Assembly: GCA_009775705.1 (NCBI GenBank)
Contig: VSQE01000044.1
Location: 1 to 21,048 of the forward strand
DNA from: Prevotellamassilia sp.
GTDB lineage: Bacteria; Bacteroidota; Bacteroidia; Bacteroidales; Bacteroidaceae
Direction of reading: 5' to 3'
Length of the DNA stretch: 21,048 nt
The number at the start of each line of letters is the position of its first letter. Within the stretch, counting starts at the first letter, position 1. The notes below the pieces were generated by a model. That model did no database searches. It was not told where the DNA came from and worked only from the letters and a program-made list of their open reading frames with translations. The position numbers and the translations under genes are program-made. Positions 19,780-21,048 of the stretch are shown piece by piece.

Positions 19780-21048
19780 ATGGCAACATTAGATTTGACT
19801 AAGTACGGCATCACCGGAGTAACCGAAGTGGTACACAATCCTTCCTACGAGGTTCTTTTCGAGGAGGAAACCAAAGCCGGTCTCGAAGGCTACGAAGCAG
19901 GTCAGCAGACCGAGCTGGGCGCAGTGAACGTAATGACGGGTATCTATACGGGCCGTTCCCCCAAGGACAAGTTCATCGTCATGGACGAGAACTCCAAGGA
20001 TACCGTATGGTGGACTAGCGAAGAATATAAGAACGACAACAAACCCGCCAGCGAGAAAGCCTGGGCAACCGTCAAGGAAATAGCCCAGAAGGAACTGAGC
20101 GGCAAGCGCCTCTTCGTGGTAGACGGCTTCTGCGGTGCCAACAAGGACACCCGCATGGCTGTCCGCTTCATCATGGAAGTGGCCTGGCAGGCTCACTTCG
20201 TTACCAACATGTTCATCCGTCCCACGGAAGAGGAACTGGCCGAGTTCGAACCCGACTTCGTAGTTTACAACGCCAGCAAGGCCAAAGTGGAAAACTACAA
20301 GGAACTGGGCCTGAACAGCGAGACGGCAGTCGTATTCAACATCACCAGCCGCGAACAGGTAATCATCAACACATGGTACGGCGGCGAGATGAAGAAAGGT
20401 ATGTTCTCCATGATGAACTACTACCTCCCCTTGAAGGGTATCGCCTCCATGCACTGCTCCGCCAACACGAACGAGAAGGGTGAGACGGCCATCTTCTTCG
20501 GCCTCTCCGGAACCGGAAAGACCACCCTCTCCACCGACCCGAAACGTCAGCTCATCGGTGACGACGAGCACGGATGGGACGACAACGGCGTGTTCAACTT
20601 CGAAGGCGGCTGCTATGCCAAAGTCATCAAACTCGACAAAGAGAGCGAGCCCGACATCTACAACGCCATCAAGCGCAACGCCCTGCTGGAGAACGTTACG
20701 GTTGACGCCAACGGCAAGATCGACTTCGATGACAAGAGCGTAACGGAAAACACCCGCGTTTCCTACCCCATCAACCACATCACGAACATCGTGAAACCTA
20801 TCTCGGCCGCTCCCGCTGCCAAGAATGTCATCTTCCTCTCGGCTGATGCCTTCGGCGTATTGCCTCCCGTCAGCATTCTGGACCCCGAGCAGACGAAGTA
20901 CTACTTCCTCTCCGGCTTCACCGCCAAACTCGCCGGAACAGAGCGCGGCATCACCGAGCCCACGCCTACCTTCTCGGCTTGCTTCGGCCAGGCTTTCCTT
21001 GAACTGCACCCGCCCAAATATGCCGCAGAACTCGTTAAGCGTATGGAA
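19780..21048 (+). CDS. pckA: Phosphoenolpyruvate carboxykinase (ATP), 3' end outside window
   Basis: Interconverts oxaloacetate plus ATP and PEP plus CO2. In gut Bacteroidales it works largely in the carboxylating direction, saving ATP and feeding malate, fumarate and succinate formation. The first 423 codons are present and uninterrupted; the family is usually about 535 residues, so roughly four fifths is visible. Seen: TGIYTGRSPKDKF (53-65, substrate arginine), GGEMKKGMFS (201-210, metal/PEP lysines), the P-loop GLSGTGKTT (241-249), and the kinase-2 metal site LIGDDEHGW (258-266) followed by NFEGGCYAK (273-281). The start codon follows an AT-rich leader and is preceded by its own -7 box. 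Confidence 0.97.
   Translation, partial: MATLDLTKYGITGVTEVVHNPSYEVLFEEETKAGLEGYEAGQQTELGAVNVMTGIYTGRSPKDKFIVMDENSKDTVWWTSEEYKNDNKPASEKAWATVKEIAQKELSGKRLFVVDGFCGANKDTRMAVRFIMEVAWQAHFVTNMFIRPTEEELAEFEPDFVVYNASKAKVENYKELGLNSETAVVFNITSREQVIINTWYGGEMKKGMFSMMNYYLPLKGIASMHCSANTNEKGETAIFFGLSGTGKTTLSTDPKRQLIGDDEHGWDDNGVFNFEGGCYAKVIKLDKESEPDIYNAIKRNALLENVTVDANGKIDFDDKSVTENTRVSYPINHITNIVKPISAAPAAKNVIFLSADAFGVLPPVSILDPEQTKYYFLSGFTAKLAGTERGITEPTPTFSACFGQAFLELHPPKYAAELVKRME

Overview
The window looks like chromosomal DNA from a fairly GC-rich member of the Bacteroidales (Bacteroides and relatives). The evidence is the Bacteroidota promoter signature (TTTG/TTG about 33 bases and TAnnTTTG about 7 bases before the start) seen ahead of many genes, the near absence of Shine-Dalgarno sequences, and the gene families: a UpxY-like antiterminator, Mpi-type tyrosine recombinases, a carboxypeptidase-D-plug outer-membrane barrel, a Bacteroidales-type malate dehydrogenase, ATP-type PEPCK and an ompH-murI pair. 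Genus cannot be fixed from this window.

Region 1 (1-4787), all genes leftward, looks like the head of a phase-variable surface-polysaccharide locus. From right to left it holds an intact tyrosine recombinase (3573-4787), its terminator, a complete but isolated promoter that fires straight into that terminator, three 21-bp direct repeats, a 196-bp segment bounded by perfect 26-bp inverted repeats (2727-2922) that carries a leftward promoter box, a leader of about 250 nt, a UpxY/NusG-like gene with an unusually long unexplained C-terminal region (920-2500), a decayed second recombinase (76-882), and the first 12 codons of what appears to be a nucleotide-sugar dehydrogenase (1-38). In the orientation given the invertible promoter points at the UpxY-like gene (ON).

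Region 2 (4854-8967) is housekeeping with a small accessory insert: pyrH and pta in tandem, a tRNA-Pro(TGG) between strong hairpins, a leftward DUF4160-DUF2442 gene pair, a MarC-family membrane protein and a convergent flavin reductase-like protein.

Region 3 (9043-16445) holds two large convergent genes sharing one bidirectional terminator: a 972-residue TonB-receptor-like outer-membrane barrel and a 1343-residue secreted GH2 beta-galactosidase with a ricin-like N-terminal extension.

Region 4 (16446-21048) is central metabolism and envelope: mdh, an array of 17-bp near-palindromes at 21-bp spacing, the overlapping leftward ompH-murI pair, and divergently the first 423 codons of pckA, which runs off the right edge.

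The strongest candidate for a system worth following is the invertible-promoter/UpxY-like/recombinase module in Region 1. The principle is known from Bacteroides capsule loci. The unusual parts here are the long C-terminal region of the UpxY-like protein, the recombinase relic inside the operon, and the insulated promoter-terminator unit upstream of the switch.
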